Origin: Acinetobacter sp. ASP199
GTDB taxonomy: Bacteria; Pseudomonadota; Gammaproteobacteria; Pseudomonadales; Moraxellaceae
Assembly (NCBI RefSeq): GCF_022700675.1
Contig: NZ_CP062182.1
Location: 2,984,991 to 3,048,990, forward strand
DNA: 64,000 nt
Reading direction: 5' to 3'
Shown: in pieces, positions 48,098 to 56,693 of the stretch
Layout: each line of letters starts with the position of its first letter
How positions within the stretch are numbered: the stretch's first letter is position 1
Program-made: the position numbers and the translations under genes
Notes under the pieces: model-generated
What the model saw: only the letters and a program-made list of their open reading frames with translations
The model's database searches: none
Told to the model about the DNA's origin: nothing

Positions 48098-49468
48098 ATG
48101 CATCTGCATATCTTGGGCATTTGTGGCACCTTTATGGGCTCGCTGGCCTTACTAGCGCGAGACCTTGGACATAAGGTGACAGGTTCAGACCAGAACGTGT
48201 ATCCACCGATGTCGACCCAACTGGAAAATGCAGGCATTACTTTAATGCAGGGCTATGACCGTAGCCATCTACAACCACATCCAGATCTGGTCATTGTTGG
48301 CAATGCGATGAAGCGTGGTATTGATGCTGTGGAATACATGCTCAATGAAGGCCTGCCTTATATTTCAGGTCCACAATTTCTTGCAGATCACGTATTGCAA
48401 GGTAAACACGTGTTGGGTGTAGCAGGCACCCATGGTAAAACAACAACGACAACGATGCTGGCGTGGGTACTGGATCAGGCGGGGTTAGAGCCAGGCTTCC
48501 TGATTGGTGGGGTGCCACTTGGTTTTTCTGAAAGCGCGCGTTTAGGTGGCGGCAAATACTTCTGTGTAGAAGCCGATGAATACGATTCTGCTTTCTTCGA
48601 CAAGCGCTCCAAGTTCGTGCATTACCATCCTAAAACTGCAATTCTGAATAATCTGGAATTTGATCACGCCGATATCTTTGATGATCTGGCAGCGATTCAA
48701 AAGCAGTTCCATCACCTGGTACGTACCATTCCAAGTGAAGGTCGCATTATTGCACCAATTACTGAAACAAATATCGATGAAGTCCTGGAGCAGGGCTGCT
48801 GGACACCTGTGATTCGTACTTCACTGGATGCCAATGAAAAAGCTGAACTTTATGCTGAGCAACTGTCTGCCGATGGTTCACATTTCAAGGTGCTACAGCA
48901 TGGTGTGTTAAAAGGTGAAGTGAAATGGAATATGACTGGACAGCATTCAGTTGCCAATGCTTTGGCAACCATTGCTGCTGCTGAGCATATCGGTGTATCC
49001 ATTGAAACTGCCTGTGAAGCACTCTCCAATTTTGGCGGTGTAAAACGCCGTATGGAGCTGCTAGATACGGTGCGTGGCATTGAAGTCTATGATGATTTTG
49101 CCCATCACCCGACTGCAATTGATACGACCCTCGACGGCGCGCGCAAGCGTCTGGGTGAACGTAAGCTTTGGGCGATCATTGAGCCGCGTTCCAATACCAT
49201 GCGTATGGGCAGTCATAAAGATGGCTTGGCTTATTCAGCACGTCTGGCTGATGAAGTGATCTGGTATCAACCGGAAGGCCTGGACTGGGATCTGCAACCT
49301 GTGATTGAAGCTGCGCCAAATAAAGCTGTCATAGCACGTACTTTGGATGAAATCATTCAAACTGTTGTGACTGAAGCAGACGAGGGCGATGCCGTGGTGA
49401 TCATGTCCAATGGCGGTTTTGGCGGCTTGCATCAGAAACTGATTCGTGCCTTACAGTCAGATATCTAA
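48098..49468 (+). CDS. mpl: UDP-N-acetylmuramate:L-alanyl-gamma-D-glutamyl-meso-diaminopimelate ligase
   Basis: Peptidoglycan recycling ligase that joins recovered tripeptide to UDP-MurNAc. 456 aa, Mur ligase fold: N-terminal HILGICGTFMGSLALLARDLGH, the ATP loop GVAGTHGKTTTTTM (about residue 109), EADEYDSAFFDKRSK in the centre and DDFAHHPTAI near the C-terminal domain, the last typical of Mpl versus MurC. Complements AnmK and the transglycosylase in this window. Confidence 0.97.
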   Translation: MHLHILGICGTFMGSLALLARDLGHKVTGSDQNVYPPMSTQLENAGITLMQGYDRSHLQPHPDLVIVGNAMKRGIDAVEYMLNEGLPYISGPQFLADHVLQGKHVLGVAGTHGKTTTTTMLAWVLDQAGLEPGFLIGGVPLGFSESARLGGGKYFCVEADEYDSAFFDKRSKFVHYHPKTAILNNLEFDHADIFDDLAAIQKQFHHLVRTIPSEGRIIAPITETNIDEVLEQGCWTPVIRTSLDANEKAELYAEQLSADGSHFKVLQHGVLKGEVKWNMTGQHSVANALATIAAAEHIGVSIETACEALSNFGGVKRRMELLDTVRGIEVYDDFAHHPTAIDTTLDGARKRLGERKLWAIIEPRSNTMRMGSHKDGLAYSARLADEVIWYQPEGLDWDLQPVIEAAPNKAVIARTLDEIIQTVVTEADEGDAVVIMSNGGFGGLHQKLIRALQSDI

Positions 49469-49505
49469 ATAAATACTTTTAGTCTTTTATTGCATAAGAC
49501 TTTTC

Positions 49506-49539
49506 AAGGACCGTAGACAGATGGCTACGGTCCTTTTTT
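49506..49539 (+). terminator. Terminator of mpl
   Basis: 11-bp stem AAGGACCGTAG/CTACGGTCCTT with loop acagatgg and T-run. Confidence 0.93.
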
Positions 49540-49703
49540 AACCTTAAAAAATACTTAATTTTTTTAAGGAATTAACTATTTTACCAATGATCTCATCCTA
49601 GAATCTTGTTAGCTTAAAACCATTGCATCTTTCTCAGCTGACAGTCGTTACAGTAATCACGACTGCCAATCTTTCACAATAATCATTAAGAAGGATAGTT
49701 GCC

Positions 49704-50786
49704 ATGTCAAATACAATGAAAGCAATGGTTTACTATGGCGCCAATGACATCCGTTTTGAAGAACGTCCCGTCCCACAAATCCTGCAACCTGATGATGCCA
49801 TTATCAAGCTCACCAAAGTCACGATCTGCGGAACAGACCTCGGAATCTGGAAAGGTAAAAACCCCGAAATTGAAGAGGTGGCAAAAGAAAAAACCGGCAG
49901 TTTTAATGGCCGGATTCTCGGTCATGAAGGCATTGGTATTGTTGAAGAAGTCGGTTCAGCAGTCAAAAATTTCAAAAAGGGCGATCAGGTGATTATTTCC
50001 TGTGTCAGCCGCTGCGGTACCTGTGAAAACTGTCAGAAACAACTGTATGCCCACTGCCGAAATGAGGGTGGCTGGATTATGGGCTATATGATTGACGGAA
50101 CCCATGCAGAATATGTCCGTACACCGTTTGCTGACACCTCACTGTATCACCTACCAGACGGATTAAATAAAGATGTAGCAGTCTTCCTGTCTGACATCCT
50201 GCCCACCTCACATGAAATTGGCGTGCAATATGGCGATGTCAAACCGGGGGACAATGTCGCCATTGTCGGTGCAGGACCAATTGGGATGAGTTGCCTGCTG
50301 ACAGCACAATTTTATTCACCTGCCAATATCATTATGGTCGATGTGGATGATAACCGGCTGGAATTTGCTAAAACTGTGGGTGCAACCCATAGCGTGAATT
50401 CTGCCAATGAAGATGCAATTCAACGGGTACTGGATATGACTGATGGCCGTGGTGTAGATTGTGCCATTGAAGCAGTCGGTCTGGAAGCGACCTGGAATAT
50501 CTGCCAGCACATAGTCAAAGAAGGCGGGCACATCGCCAATGTCGGTGTGCATGGTAAATCGGTGAATTTTGAACTGAATAAACTGTGGATTAAGAACCTG
50601 ACCATTACCACAGGTCTGGTAAATGCCAATACCACTGGCATGCTGCTCAAAACCTGCTGTTCAGGCAAACTGCCACTAGAAAAACTGGCGACCCATCATT
50701 TTAAATTTGATGAATTTGAAAAGGCCTATGATGTGTTTAAACATGCGGCTGATGAAAAAGCCTTAAAAGTCATGATTGATTACTGA
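49704..50786 (+). CDS. Zinc-dependent alcohol dehydrogenase (MDR family)
   Basis: 360-aa medium-chain dehydrogenase. Catalytic zinc ligands in ICGTDLGIW (Cys about 42) and LGHEGIG (His/Glu), structural zinc cysteines in CVSRCGTCENCQKQLYAHC, and NAD-binding IVGAGPIGMS (about 189) with D-V-D at the end of the next strand (NAD preference). Start has AAGGATAG upstream. The substrate is unknown; it resembles NAD-linked alcohol or formaldehyde/isopropanol-type enzymes in Acinetobacter. Confidence 0.93.
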   Translation: MSNTMKAMVYYGANDIRFEERPVPQILQPDDAIIKLTKVTICGTDLGIWKGKNPEIEEVAKEKTGSFNGRILGHEGIGIVEEVGSAVKNFKKGDQVIISCVSRCGTCENCQKQLYAHCRNEGGWIMGYMIDGTHAEYVRTPFADTSLYHLPDGLNKDVAVFLSDILPTSHEIGVQYGDVKPGDNVAIVGAGPIGMSCLLTAQFYSPANIIMVDVDDNRLEFAKTVGATHSVNSANEDAIQRVLDMTDGRGVDCAIEAVGLEATWNICQHIVKEGGHIANVGVHGKSVNFELNKLWIKNLTITTGLVNANTTGMLLKTCCSGKLPLEKLATHHFKFDEFEKAYDVFKHAADEKALKVMIDY

Positions 50787-50813
50787 TTCATGACTCATTC
50801 TGTTCATAAAACC

Positions 50814-50837
50814 AAAGCCCGCATTGCGGGCTTTTTT
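50814..50837 (+). terminator. Terminator of the alcohol dehydrogenase gene
   Basis: AAAGCCCGC-att-GCGGGCTTT hairpin with T-run; also usable from the minus strand. Confidence 0.93.
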
Positions 50838-50849
50838 ATACTGCTTAAT

Positions 50850-51320
50850 TTAGAAATAAGGAACATAACCACGTTGTTTATAACCCTTTGGTGAAACCAG
50901 CTGTTGATGATTTTCGTCAACCCGATATAGGATCTCAAGCAAGCTATCCAGATCCTGTGGATCTAAATAATGCGGCTGAAAACTGCTATGACCCAACTTG
51001 GAAAAGAACGAAGCAATCTCGCTATGCTTATGTACATATTTCATAGACCATGCAGCAAAGCTTGGCGCTTCCACGGTTGTATCAGCAAAACGATAGACCT
51101 GCTGATGCCGACGGTCTTTCGAAATACGTTGAAAAAGCTGTTCTACAATCTCAGCTTCACCCTGCAAGCACTGGAAAAATTTCCCTTGAGCATAATACAA
51201 CGCCCCATAAATCTGATGTTCATAATTGAACTTTCGTGCAATTGCTAAAATATCACTCAAGTCTTGTAATAAATCTTGTTCTGTTTCGACACGCTCACTG
51301 GCATAACAGAGTTGTAGCAT
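50850..51320 (-). CDS. BLUF-domain blue-light sensor, BlsA-like
   Basis: 156-aa short BLUF protein, the same length and arrangement as Acinetobacter BlsA, a flavin-binding light and temperature sensor that acts through protein partners. The flavin-site Tyr lies in LCYASE (about residue 6), the Gln in FFQCLQGE, and WSMKY carries the semi-conserved Trp; the C-terminal ~55 residues form two helices and no output enzyme domain is fused. The usual asparagine of the family is expected in ARKFNYEH. ATG at 51320 is chosen over a start five codons upstream. Acinetobacter genomes often hold several such genes; which one this is cannot be said. Confidence 0.9.
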   Translation of the reverse strand: MLQLCYASERVETEQDLLQDLSDILAIARKFNYEHQIYGALYYAQGKFFQCLQGEAEIVEQLFQRISKDRRHQQVYRFADTTVEAPSFAAWSMKYVHKHSEIASFFSKLGHSSFQPHYLDPQDLDSLLEILYRVDENHQQLVSPKGYKQRGYVPYF

Positions 51321-51483
51321 GGATGATTCCCTCAAATTACAAGTATTGATTTTAGAATCAACACCTGGGATTTAGATTATTTTTTAATCAAATATCAGCT
51401 ATGTCTTACATTGTTTTCAGTTTGCAATTTGTAGCTAAATTATTAAAAATTAAAGAGACATCATTGAAAAATAATTATTCGAA

Positions 51484-51498
51484 TGATAATGATTTTAA
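51484..51498 (+). promoter_or_regulatory. Candidate Fur box
   Basis: TGATAATGATTTTAA matches 13 of 15 bases of the 7-1-7 Fur consensus TGATAATGATTATCA. It overlaps the probable -10 region (TTGAAA at 51464-51469 upstream), 13 bp before the next start codon. Confidence 0.5.
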
Positions 51499-51510
51499 TG
51501 AGGGTGAAAC

Positions 51511-51894
51511 ATGCTAAAAGATCTTTTCATCACGTTAAGCTTGTTATGTCTGTGTTTCGCGCTAGTCATCGTGTTGCATAGCTGGAGCTTGCAACGTGAA
51601 ATTAATATGCTGATCAGTACCCTGTTATTAACCTGGGCACTACTGAAGTATGTGGATCATCGTGCCTTTTTTCAGACCAGCATCTCCCTGATCATCGCTA
51701 TTTTGCTCATGCTGCAGCAGTATGAGCAGATTGTCTGGATGGGATTAGGACTATTCAGTGGCATTCTACTTTATAAACTGCCCAAAGCCCATAAACAGGG
51801 CTTATTGTCTTTTACTAATCTGAATCGGCTTATTCCAACCGGGTGGTTTAAAAAGCCAAAGTCGCTACGTCATGTAAATTCCGATCACGTTTGA
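51511..51894 (+). CDS. Hypothetical membrane protein, 127 aa
   Basis: Four hydrophobic segments in the first 90 residues followed by a basic C-terminal tail (WFKKPKSLRHVNSDHV). Family not recognised. Start has GAGGG upstream and a Fur-like box in front, so iron-linked expression is possible. The last 47 bp overlap the 3' end of the opposing GNAT gene. Confidence 0.6.
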   Translation: MLKDLFITLSLLCLCFALVIVLHSWSLQREINMLISTLLLTWALLKYVDHRAFFQTSISLIIAILLMLQQYEQIVWMGLGLFSGILLYKLPKAHKQGLLSFTNLNRLIPTGWFKKPKSLRHVNSDHV

Positions 51895-52141
51895 ACATGA
51901 CATGCACATAGGAGCATTGTGGAATAATTTTTAGCTGTTTCTGACGAGCAAATTCCACCAGAATATCCAGCATCTTGCGGGCCACACCTTTGCCACGCAG
52001 CGCATGTGAGACCCAGGTATGGTCAGCGACAATAGTGTCCGGTTCACGCCATTGATAAGTAATTTCTGCCACGCGCTGGCCTTGGTCTTCCATATAAAAT
52101 ACACCGCCGCGCTTTGAGTCCTGATGTTTAATGTTGCTCAT
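51848..52141 (-). CDS. Small GNAT-family N-acetyltransferase (Acetyltransf_CG type), copy A
   Basis: 97-aa minimal acetyltransferase-like domain. HTWVSHALRGKGVARKMLDILVEFA holds the acetyl-CoA-binding RGKGVA loop, followed by KIIPQCSYV, the typical LKIIPxCxY segment of the family (PF14542-like). Likely cytoplasmic; substrate unknown. RBS AGGTAA. A paralogue lies 105 bp upstream; the 3' end overlaps the opposing membrane protein gene. Confidence 0.88.
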   Translation of the reverse strand: MSNIKHQDSKRGGVFYMEDQGQRVAEITYQWREPDTIVADHTWVSHALRGKGVARKMLDILVEFARQKQLKIIPQCSYVHVMFKRDRNLHDVATLAF

Positions 52142-52246
52142 TTTCTTACCTGTTGTACTAATCCAGGATTAACCTGTTATATCGTCATATCCTCATCCAT
52201 TAAACTTCTATAGATGTTTAGTCCCATCTTTGAGTTAGATGAAGTC

Positions 52247-52528
52247 CTATTGAAGTACATCCCGTATACTTTCATTTTTATCAAACACCGACTTGGCAAA
52301 AGGGCAGAGTGGAATAATTTTCAGAGCATGTGCTCTGGCAAAACTGACCGCAGCTTCAACCAGCTGCTGTCCAACACGTTGCCCGCGTAGGCTGTCATCC
52401 ACCCAGGTATGATCAATAATGAACTTATCATCACCTGCCCGGGAATATGTCATCTCTGCCAGGCGCTGGTCTTTCTGCACCACATACCATTCACCTTTAG
52501 TTCCTTGTTCCTGGTGTTCAATCTGCAT
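52247..52528 (-). CDS. Small GNAT-family N-acetyltransferase, copy B
   Basis: 93-aa paralogue of copy A: HTWVDDSLRGQRVGQQLVEAAVSFA then LKIIPLCPFAKSVFDKN. The acetyl-CoA loop is RGQRVG here. Good ribosome binding site GAGGTAA. The two copies differ enough to be an old duplication. Confidence 0.88.
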   Translation of the reverse strand: MQIEHQEQGTKGEWYVVQKDQRLAEMTYSRAGDDKFIIDHTWVDDSLRGQRVGQQLVEAAVSFARAHALKIIPLCPFAKSVFDKNESIRDVLQ

Positions 52529-52949
52529 AGGTTTACCTCAAGATTTTATGTCAGACTGCCATAGTCCTCAGCTTTACAATGTTGCAATTTTTTTAATTCC
52601 GCTGAGTCAAATTACAGCCAGCCTCATGTGAAGTTTTCTGTCAAAAGCATAAAATGTGCCGATCCTGTATGAATCATCCCTCATATCCGCTTCTACCCAA
52701 ATCCCTTTCTATCACACGCCTATGAATCTGTGTAATTGCCTTGGCGTGTGCTGCCTTTATCTTTAACACAACCGAATTTATTTCAGTAGTGTTACTGAGC
52801 GATATAGAACACAGCTTTGTTTTCCCTGGTAAAACGTCCTGATTTTTTACGTTCTTAATCGATGATTTTTGTAAATAAAATTGTGTCTCTGCTTAAAATC
52901 TGTCATGCTTTATTCACATTGAGCTTTTGCTCAAAAAGAATTGAGTTTG
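52529..52949. other. Intergenic region before the riboswitch
   Basis: About 420 bp. It should hold the promoter for the riboswitch-alx transcript. One perfect 8-bp inverted repeat CACACGCC (52713-52720) / GGCGTGTG (52743-52750) is present without a T-run. No gene seen. Confidence 0.5.
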
Positions 52950-53118
52950 AACAAGGGGAGTAGCCTCCTCCAAACGTTTAAAGTGTCTCTATTGAGTGAT
53001 TTAAACGTGTCAGAATATCGTCATTACACTTTGCAAAAAGTCGGTATCTGAGCATCGTCACTATAATTATGCAAAATTAACTATGCAAAATTAAAACAGT
53101 ACGATGTAGGCAAGACCT
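52950..53118 (+). promoter_or_regulatory. yybP-ykoY (manganese) riboswitch
   Basis: The conserved 5' element GGGGAGTAGC (52955-52964) and the 3' element GGCAAGACC (53109-53117) of the yybP-ykoY aptamer are both present at the proper distance, 5' to an alx/terC gene. Members bind Mn2+ and switch on exporters. The 3' GACC is shared with a terminator stem, so ligand binding should favour readthrough. Confidence 0.88.
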
Positions 53119-53170
53119 TGATCATGTTGTTATAGATGTTTTTCATCAGACAACTGGTCGAGGTTTTTTT
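53115..53170 (+). terminator. Riboswitch expression-platform terminator
   Basis: Long hairpin ACCTTGATCATGTTGT (53115-53130) against ACAACTGGTCGAGGT (53150-53164) ending in seven T residues. The first arm uses the last bases of the aptamer, giving mutually exclusive structures. Confidence 0.8.
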
Positions 53171-53200
53171 ATGGCCAATTGTCCGATGTGGAGAATACAC

Positions 53201-54166
53201 ATGGAAACAATTGGTACGCTCTGGCTGTATCTTATTTTTTTCGGAATTATCGCCGTCATGCTGACGGTTGATTTCATCGGCTTTAAGCATCAGCATGGTA
53301 AGGAAGTTAAAGTCCGTACTGCAGCCTACTGGAGTATTGCCTGGGTCACCATGGCAGTCCTGTTTGGTGGTGGTCTGTGGCTATATCTGGAACAGACGGC
53401 AGGGGCGGTCATTGCCAACCAGAAAGTCATGGAATACTTTGCCGGTTATTTGCTGGAAAAATCACTGGCAATCGATAATGTTTTTGTCTGGCTGATGATC
53501 TTTGCAGCCTTTGCCATTCCGCCTGCCTTACAGCGTCAGCTGTTACTGTATGGGGTACTCGGGGCAATTGTCCTGAGAACGATTTTCATCTTTATTGGTG
53601 CATGGTTCGTACAGGAATTCTCCTGGATTCTCTATCTGTTTGGTGCCTTTCTGGTTTACACCGGCTATAAATTTCTGCGCGGCCATAATGATGAACCCAG
53701 CAATATTGAAGACATGCCGATCTTAAAATGGCTGCGTAAACATTTGCGCCTGACCCCGCAACTTGAAGGCAATAAATTCTTTGTGCGTAAAGATGGCCTG
53801 TTATGGGCAACGCCACTCTTTCTGGTGTTAATTCTGGTCGAAGCATCAGACGTGATCTTTGCTGTAGATTCGATTCCTGCCATCTTTGCAGTGACTACGG
53901 ATCCATTTATTGTCTTAACCGCAAACTTGATGGCAATTTTGGGCCTGCGTGCCATGTTCTTCTTGCTAGCAGGTGCAGCTTCGAAAATGTATTACCTGCC
54001 ATATGGTCTGGGTGTGATTCTGGTCTTTATTGGCTTCAAAATGTTGATGCTGGATGTATTCCATATGCCAATCTGGATTTCTTTAAGTGTGATTGTATTG
54101 GTGCTAGCCATTACTGCCTTCATGTCGATTCGTCACAACAAGAAATATAATATTCATCAACTATAA
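53201..54166 (+). CDS. alx: Alx/TerC-family membrane protein (manganese exporter type)
   Basis: 321-aa inner membrane protein with about nine helices. Family motifs: LTVDFIGFKH near the N-terminus, LEKSLAIDNVFVW and LILVEASDVIFAVDSIPAIFAVT (acidic residues within helices). E. coli Alx (321 aa) exports Mn2+ and is controlled by the same class of riboswitch. The frame is open from 53171, but the ATG at 53201 follows GGAGAA at proper spacing while the one at 53171 directly abuts the terminator T-run. Confidence 0.93.
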   Translation: METIGTLWLYLIFFGIIAVMLTVDFIGFKHQHGKEVKVRTAAYWSIAWVTMAVLFGGGLWLYLEQTAGAVIANQKVMEYFAGYLLEKSLAIDNVFVWLMIFAAFAIPPALQRQLLLYGVLGAIVLRTIFIFIGAWFVQEFSWILYLFGAFLVYTGYKFLRGHNDEPSNIEDMPILKWLRKHLRLTPQLEGNKFFVRKDGLLWATPLFLVLILVEASDVIFAVDSIPAIFAVTTDPFIVLTANLMAILGLRAMFFLLAGAASKMYYLPYGLGVILVFIGFKMLMLDVFHMPIWISLSVIVLVLAITAFMSIRHNKKYNIHQL

Positions 54167-54189
54167 ACATTTAAATAGCTTAAAACCAA

Positions 54190-54218
54190 GAAAAGCCTTC
54201 CTTCTGGAAGGCTTTTTT
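54190..54218 (+). terminator. Terminator of the alx gene
   Basis: AAAAGCCTTCC-ttct-GGAAGGCTTTT with T-run. Confidence 0.92.
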
Positions 54219-54440
54219 ATATCGCCTATGTTGTCTAATTTGACCAATGAGCAAAGAAATTGTACCTGCATGAATGAAGTAAAAGGCAAACATATCATCA
54301 ATGCCCCTGCGATCCTGAGGCTATTTATCTCTAACTTATTACAGTTTCTTGACCATATTTGACCTGCGTAAACACGATACAGTTTAAGTGAAAAATATCA
54401 GGTACAATCAACCGAAAAAATAACAAAGCGCAGGTTTTAA

Positions 54441-55775
54441 ATGTCTTCTATCATTGCAATGACGGCAGTACGCGGTCGCTTCCTGGATATCAAGAATACG
54501 GTTGCCCAAGCGCGTGAAATTCACGACCAAGTGCGATATGTAGAAGATGGTTTACTCATCAGCCAGAATGGTGAGATTCAATGGTTTGGCAACTGGGATG
54601 AAGGCCAGCAGCATCTGCCTGAAGGCGTGCAGGTGACTCATTATCCAGAGCAGCTGATCGTGCCAGGTTTCATTGATACCCATATCCATTTCCCACAAAC
54701 CGAAATGGTTGGTGCTTATGGCGAACAGCTTCTGGAATGGCTAAATACTTATACTTTCCCCACTGAAATTCAGTTCCAGGATCCAGCTTATTCAGAAAAA
54801 ATTGCCGAGTTTTTTGTAGAAGAATTACTTAAAAATGGAACGACTACCGCACTGGTATTTTGTAGCGTACATCCACAATCCGTAGATGTTTTATTTAATG
54901 CAGCGACTGCGCGTAATATGCGCCTGATTGCCGGAAAGGTGCTGATGGATCGTCATGCCCCCGAAGCACTCACCGATACTGCAGAATCTGCTTATACCGA
55001 TTCTAAAAAGTTGATTGAAAAATGGCATGGTAAGGGTCGTAACCTGTATGCCATCACGCCACGTTTTGCCCCAACATCAACACCAGAACAGCTAAAAAAA
55101 GCCGGACAACTCAAAGCGAAATATCCGGATGTCTATGTGCATACCCATCTTAGTGAAAACAAGAATGAGATTGCCTGGGTAAAAGAACTCTTTCCGGAAC
55201 GTGAAGGTTATCTGGATGTTTACCATCACTATGGCCTGACTGGCGCTAAATCGGTATTTGCCCATTGCGTGCATCTGGAAGAGCCGGAGTGGGATTGCAT
55301 GCAGCAGACCGACTCGGCAATTGCTTTCTGTCCGACTTCCAATCTGTTTCTCGGTAGTGGTTTATTTCCCCTGAAAAAAGCCTGGGATAAGCAGGTGAAA
55401 GTTGGACTGGGTACCGATATCGGTGCTGGTACATCCTTTAACCAGCTGCAAACACTGAATGAAGCCTATAAGGTGCAACAGTTGCAAGGCGATAAACTGT
55501 CTGCCTTTGAATCGCTCTATCATGCGACACTGGGAGGAGCCAAAGCCCTGAGCCTGGACGATCGCTTGGGTAATTTTAATATTGGGAAAGAAGCCGACTT
55601 TGTGGTACTGGATCTGAATGCAACGGCGTTACAACAGTTACGTCAAAGTAGAGCCAAAAATATTGAAGATGCATTTTTTGCACTGATCATGCTTGGTGAT
55701 GACCGTAATATTGCAGCGACTTATGTTTATGGAGAAGCGGTATATGTCAAAGCAGCAGCTCAGGAAAAAGCCTGA
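54441..55775 (+). CDS. guaD: Guanine deaminase
   Basis: Zinc amidohydrolase: guanine to xanthine. 444 aa (E. coli 439). Metal ligands in FIDTHIHFPQ (His pair, about residue 80), VHTHLSEN, FAHCVHL and the Asp in GLGTDIGAGTSF. Length and TEMVGAYGEQLLEWLNTYTFPTE, in short parts, fit guanine deaminase rather than atrazine-type relatives. The final part overlaps a small gene. Together with hpt and the NCS2 permease it indicates purine base recycling. Confidence 0.95.
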   Translation: MSSIIAMTAVRGRFLDIKNTVAQAREIHDQVRYVEDGLLISQNGEIQWFGNWDEGQQHLPEGVQVTHYPEQLIVPGFIDTHIHFPQTEMVGAYGEQLLEWLNTYTFPTEIQFQDPAYSEKIAEFFVEELLKNGTTTALVFCSVHPQSVDVLFNAATARNMRLIAGKVLMDRHAPEALTDTAESAYTDSKKLIEKWHGKGRNLYAITPRFAPTSTPEQLKKAGQLKAKYPDVYVHTHLSENKNEIAWVKELFPEREGYLDVYHHYGLTGAKSVFAHCVHLEEPEWDCMQQTDSAIAFCPTSNLFLGSGLFPLKKAWDKQVKVGLGTDIGAGTSFNQLQTLNEAYKVQQLQGDKLSAFESLYHATLGGAKALSLDDRLGNFNIGKEADFVVLDLNATALQQLRQSRAKNIEDAFFALIMLGDDRNIAATYVYGEAVYVKAAAQEKA

Positions 55776-55869
55776 AAAATCACGCCGTCGCACTTGGTTC
55801 ATGTTATCTGTAGTAGCAATTGGCTGTGCTTTTTTACTCAAGCGTGATTCACAATTGCCTAAAAATTGA
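55744..55869 (+). CDS. Possible small membrane protein overlapping guaD, 41 aa
   Basis: A +1-frame 41-aa product MSKQQLRKKPEKSRRRTWFM... with a strongly basic N-terminus and one hydrophobic helix (WFMLSVVAIGCAFLL). It starts 32 bp before the end of guaD with GGAG at correct spacing. No family recognised; ribosome binding site and topology support it, the overlap weakens it. Confidence 0.45.
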   Translation: MSKQQLRKKPEKSRRRTWFMLSVVAIGCAFLLKRDSQLPKN

Positions 55870-55934
55870 TTACATTAACACAGGGCAAAACAGGTGCATC
55901 TGTCTACTGGATGTATTAAAATTGCTGATATATC

Positions 55935-55960
55935 AGGTGTTGCAGGTCAACACCTTTTTT
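55935..55960 (+). terminator. Terminator (or attenuator) between guaD and hpt
   Basis: AGGTGTTG-caggt-CAACACCT stem followed by T-run, only 34 bp before the hpt start codon. Confidence 0.85.
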
Positions 55961-55994
55961 ATTTTGCTATTTTTACTTTTTTAGGTATCTACCC

Positions 55995-56522
55995 ATGACC
56001 GTTCAAATGAGCGTAATGATTTCCGCTGAAGAAATTCAAGCTAAAGTCAAAGAGCTTGGTGCTCAAATCGATGCACACTATGCCAATAGTGACAAAGAGC
56101 TTGTGCTCATCGGTTTGTTACGCGGTTCAGTGATCTTCATGGCGGACTTATGTCGTGCCATTTCCAAGCCGCATGAACTCGATTTCATGACTGTATCCAG
56201 CTATGGTGGTGGTACAACCTCAAGCCGTGATGTCAAAATCCTGAAAGATCTGGACGGTGAGATCCATGGTAAAGATGTACTGGTGGTCGAGGACATTATT
56301 GACTCAGGCAATACCTTAAGCAAAGTGCTGGAAATCCTGCAAACCCGTAACCCGAACTCGATTCAGCTGTGTACCTTGGTAAGTAAACCTTCACGCCGTG
56401 AAATTGATCTGGACGTGCAGTTCCTTGGCTTTGAAGTTGAAGACAAATTTATTGTCGGCTACGGCCTCGACTATGATCAAAAATATCGCCATATTCCATT
56501 TATTGGTGAAATTGGTCTTTAA
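55995..56522 (+). CDS. hpt: Hypoxanthine phosphoribosyltransferase
   Basis: Purine salvage: hypoxanthine (or guanine) + PRPP to IMP (or GMP). 175 aa (E. coli 178). The PRPP signature VVEDIIDSGNTL is at about residue 97; LLRGSVIFMADL and DDFIVGYGLDYDQ-like (EDKFIVGYGLDYDQKYR) complete the family marks. Start codon has AGGT upstream. Confidence 0.96.
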   Translation: MTVQMSVMISAEEIQAKVKELGAQIDAHYANSDKELVLIGLLRGSVIFMADLCRAISKPHELDFMTVSSYGGGTTSSRDVKILKDLDGEIHGKDVLVVEDIIDSGNTLSKVLEILQTRNPNSIQLCTLVSKPSRREIDLDVQFLGFEVEDKFIVGYGLDYDQKYRHIPFIGEIGL

Positions 56523-56534
56523 CAGATTCGACTT

Positions 56535-56562
56535 GAAAAAGTGGCGAAAAGCCACTTTTTTT
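56535..56562 (+). terminator. Terminator of hpt
   Basis: AAAAAGTGGC-gaaaa-GCCACTTTTT with T-run. Confidence 0.93.
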
Positions 56563-56693
56563 ATGTCTGCTTCACATGAACAAAAAGCTAACATTCCGTT
56601 TCAGGACTTCGCTAGATTAAAGAATTGATTTATCCGATGATTATTCCTGAACATGACTTAAAAACAAAGACATGATAAGAAAGGAGCATGCAT

